A DNA stretch of 64,000 nt from Profundibacterium mesophilum KAUST100406-0324 (lineage in GTDB: Bacteria; Pseudomonadota; Alphaproteobacteria; Rhodobacterales; Rhodobacteraceae). The stretch covers positions 1 through 64,000 of the forward strand of contig NZ_APKE01000015.1 of NCBI RefSeq assembly GCF_009835145.1. The letters are read 5' to 3'. A program made the position numbers and the translations under genes. The stretch's first letter is position 1. Each line of letters begins with the position of its first letter. Below, piece by piece: positions 63,144 to 64,000 of the stretch. The notes under the pieces are model-generated. The model saw nothing but the letters and a program-made list of their open reading frames with translations, searched no databases and was not told the origin of the DNA.

Positions 63144-64000
63144 ATGTTCGAAAACTTTGACCCACTCAAAATTCACGATACAGCCGCAGTTGACGAAAGC
63201 GTAGTGTCTCGCCGTCATAAGCGAAGTATACATTCGATCCTACATTCTTATGTCGGATGGTACGATCCGTTCGCGGAGTTAATTCAAAATGCGATTGACT
63301 CCGTAGAAAAGCGCTCCAGAGTCAAAGAGCACAAAAAGAAAGTGCGGATCCTCATTGACGAGGCAGCTTCACAATTGACCGTCTCCGATAACGGGATTGG
63401 CTTGGACCAGGCATCTTTTCAGAAATTTCTAGCCCCACACGAATCATTCAAAGAAGCTGGCGAGAGAGGCAGCAAAGGAGTCGGCGCGACATTCCTAGCG
63501 TACGGGTTCAACTATATTAGGATAGATACAAAGACGAAGCATTTCACTGCGAATGGAGAAATGGAGGGCGCGAGAATTTGGCTGCATGATGCAAACGCAA
63601 GCGCAAACCCAGAGGTATTCCCTACCGATGAAGATCATATTGATGACGCTTTCAAAGAATTTGATCAGGGAGCGTCAATCACCCTACGTTTTGATAAAAC
63701 AACGAAACCTTCAAAGCTTTCATGGCCTGGGCTAAAAAGCGCCGAACCATGGTTCGTAGCTCTGTCCGTAAAGACCGCCATTGGCGCAGTCTCAGAAAAA
63801 ACGAATTTAGCCATTGTGGTCAAGCATATTGATCAAAATGGTTCAGTGAGTCAACATGACGCCACCCAAACTGGCTATATGCTTCCCCATGCGCATTTCG
63901 CAAAAACCGGAGAATATGGTAATGTAGTCGAAAAAATTAGTGAAAATGTGGAAAAAAAGGGGGCTGCTGCAAAGCTTCCTATAAGCATCAGAAACTTGGA
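63144..64000 (+). CDS. GHKL-type ATPase, N-terminal part (cut by right edge)
   Basis: 285 codons are visible from an ATG at 63144, with GAGG at 63134-63137. The Bergerat ATP fold is complete: N-box E45-x3-N49-x2-D52 in FAELIQNAIDSVEKR, G1 box D82-N-G-I-G in VSDNGIGLD, G2 box G109-S-K-G-V-G in GERGSKGVGATFLAYGF. This is the MutL/Hsp90/gyrase-type ATPase; no histidine-kinase dimerisation helix precedes it. The codon use and GC are clearly lower than in the host genes, a sign of transfer. Similar stand-alone ATP-binding proteins occur in anti-phage loci beside methyltransferases, Z1-domain proteins and nucleases, for example Mza-type systems. Whether such partners follow is outside the window. 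Confidence 0.75.
   Translation, partial: MFENFDPLKIHDTAAVDESVVSRRHKRSIHSILHSYVGWYDPFAELIQNAIDSVEKRSRVKEHKKKVRILIDEAASQLTVSDNGIGLDQASFQKFLAPHESFKEAGERGSKGVGATFLAYGFNYIRIDTKTKHFTANGEMEGARIWLHDANASANPEVFPTDEDHIDDAFKEFDQGASITLRFDKTTKPSKLSWPGLKSAEPWFVALSVKTAIGAVSEKTNLAIVVKHIDQNGSVSQHDATQTGYMLPHAHFAKTGEYGNVVEKISENVEKKGAAAKLPISIRNL

Larger units (their letters stand above)
57072..64000. mobile_element. Integrated satellite-like element or island at tRNA-Glu (right end outside window)
   Basis: From the second tRNA-Glu to the right edge the window holds, in order, a tyrosine integrase, an AlpA-like protein, a protease/capsid fusion, a frameshifted short gene and a putative replication or regulatory protein, all on the minus strand. 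A gene-poor region turning AT-rich follows, then a plus-strand GHKL ATPase of lower GC. No terminase, portal, tail or lysis gene is seen, so this is not a complete phage within what is shown. The layout resembles phage satellites and tRNA-targeted islands that carry defence genes. Confidence 0.7.

Noticed and set aside
63033-63233. 66-codon minus-strand frame overlapping the ATPase start
   Set aside because: It overlaps a much stronger gene with clear ATP-binding motifs and a ribosome site.

Overview
The window is a high-GC bacterial chromosome segment. Gene content and order point to an alphaproteobacterium of the order Rhodobacterales: a SAM/SAH-type riboswitch ahead of metK, an irr regulator divergent from fabA-fabB-fabI, the series miaB...phoH-ybeY-corC-lnt-metK-trmB, and rpsA-ihfB-lapA-trpF-trpB. 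No rRNA genes or CRISPR arrays were seen.

Layout. 1-502: 5' part of a P63C-domain gene leaving the left edge. 616-9494: a translationally coupled pair on the minus strand, a 1978-residue secreted repeat protein followed by a 981-residue putative outer-membrane barrel. 10314-16121: a small Myb-like protein gene, then a tightly overlapping minus-strand operon with the beta-ketoadipate genes pcaD and pcaB, two further alpha/beta hydrolases, a threonine-dehydratase-like enzyme and, at its head, a broken haloacid dehalogenase gene. 16414-20174: an FKBP-type isomerase, fabI-fabB-fabA and irr. 20253-32850: a glycosyltransferase-like gene, miaB, two small envelope genes sharing a motif, phoH-ybeY-corC-lnt, the riboswitch with metK, trmB, and the overlapping set aroA-GFA-cmk. 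32864-40020: an accessory block between cmk and rpsA, with a DksA/TraR-type zinc finger, a sorbosone-dehydrogenase-like protein, a SARP-type regulator, a DegT/StrS aminotransferase and a secreted CXXCH protein. 40452-45541: rpsA, ihfB, lapA-like, trpF, a small membrane protein and trpB. 45776-56700: a duplicated-domain secreted protein, DUF2237, pth, rplY, lldD-like, DUF2244, ctaD, lipB, tRNA-Leu(GAG), glpX and recJ.

From 56791 to the right edge there are two identical tRNA-Glu(UUC) genes, and directly beyond the second a tyrosine integrase begins what looks like an integrated element. It carries an AlpA-like DNA-binding protein, a prohead-protease/major-capsid fusion without any visible terminase, portal or tail gene, a short frameshifted gene, a 320-residue protein with a putative D5/primase-like C-terminus, a 1.3-kb gene-poor region that turns AT-rich, and a lower-GC GHKL-ATPase gene cut by the right edge. 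This looks like a phage-satellite-like or genomic island, possibly with anti-phage cargo starting at the ATPase. It is the part of the window most likely to hold something undescribed.

Most of the rest is core metabolism: fatty acid, aromatic amino acid and SAM synthesis, translation, envelope lipoprotein maturation and respiration. All function calls rest on reading motifs and context by eye; no database search was run.
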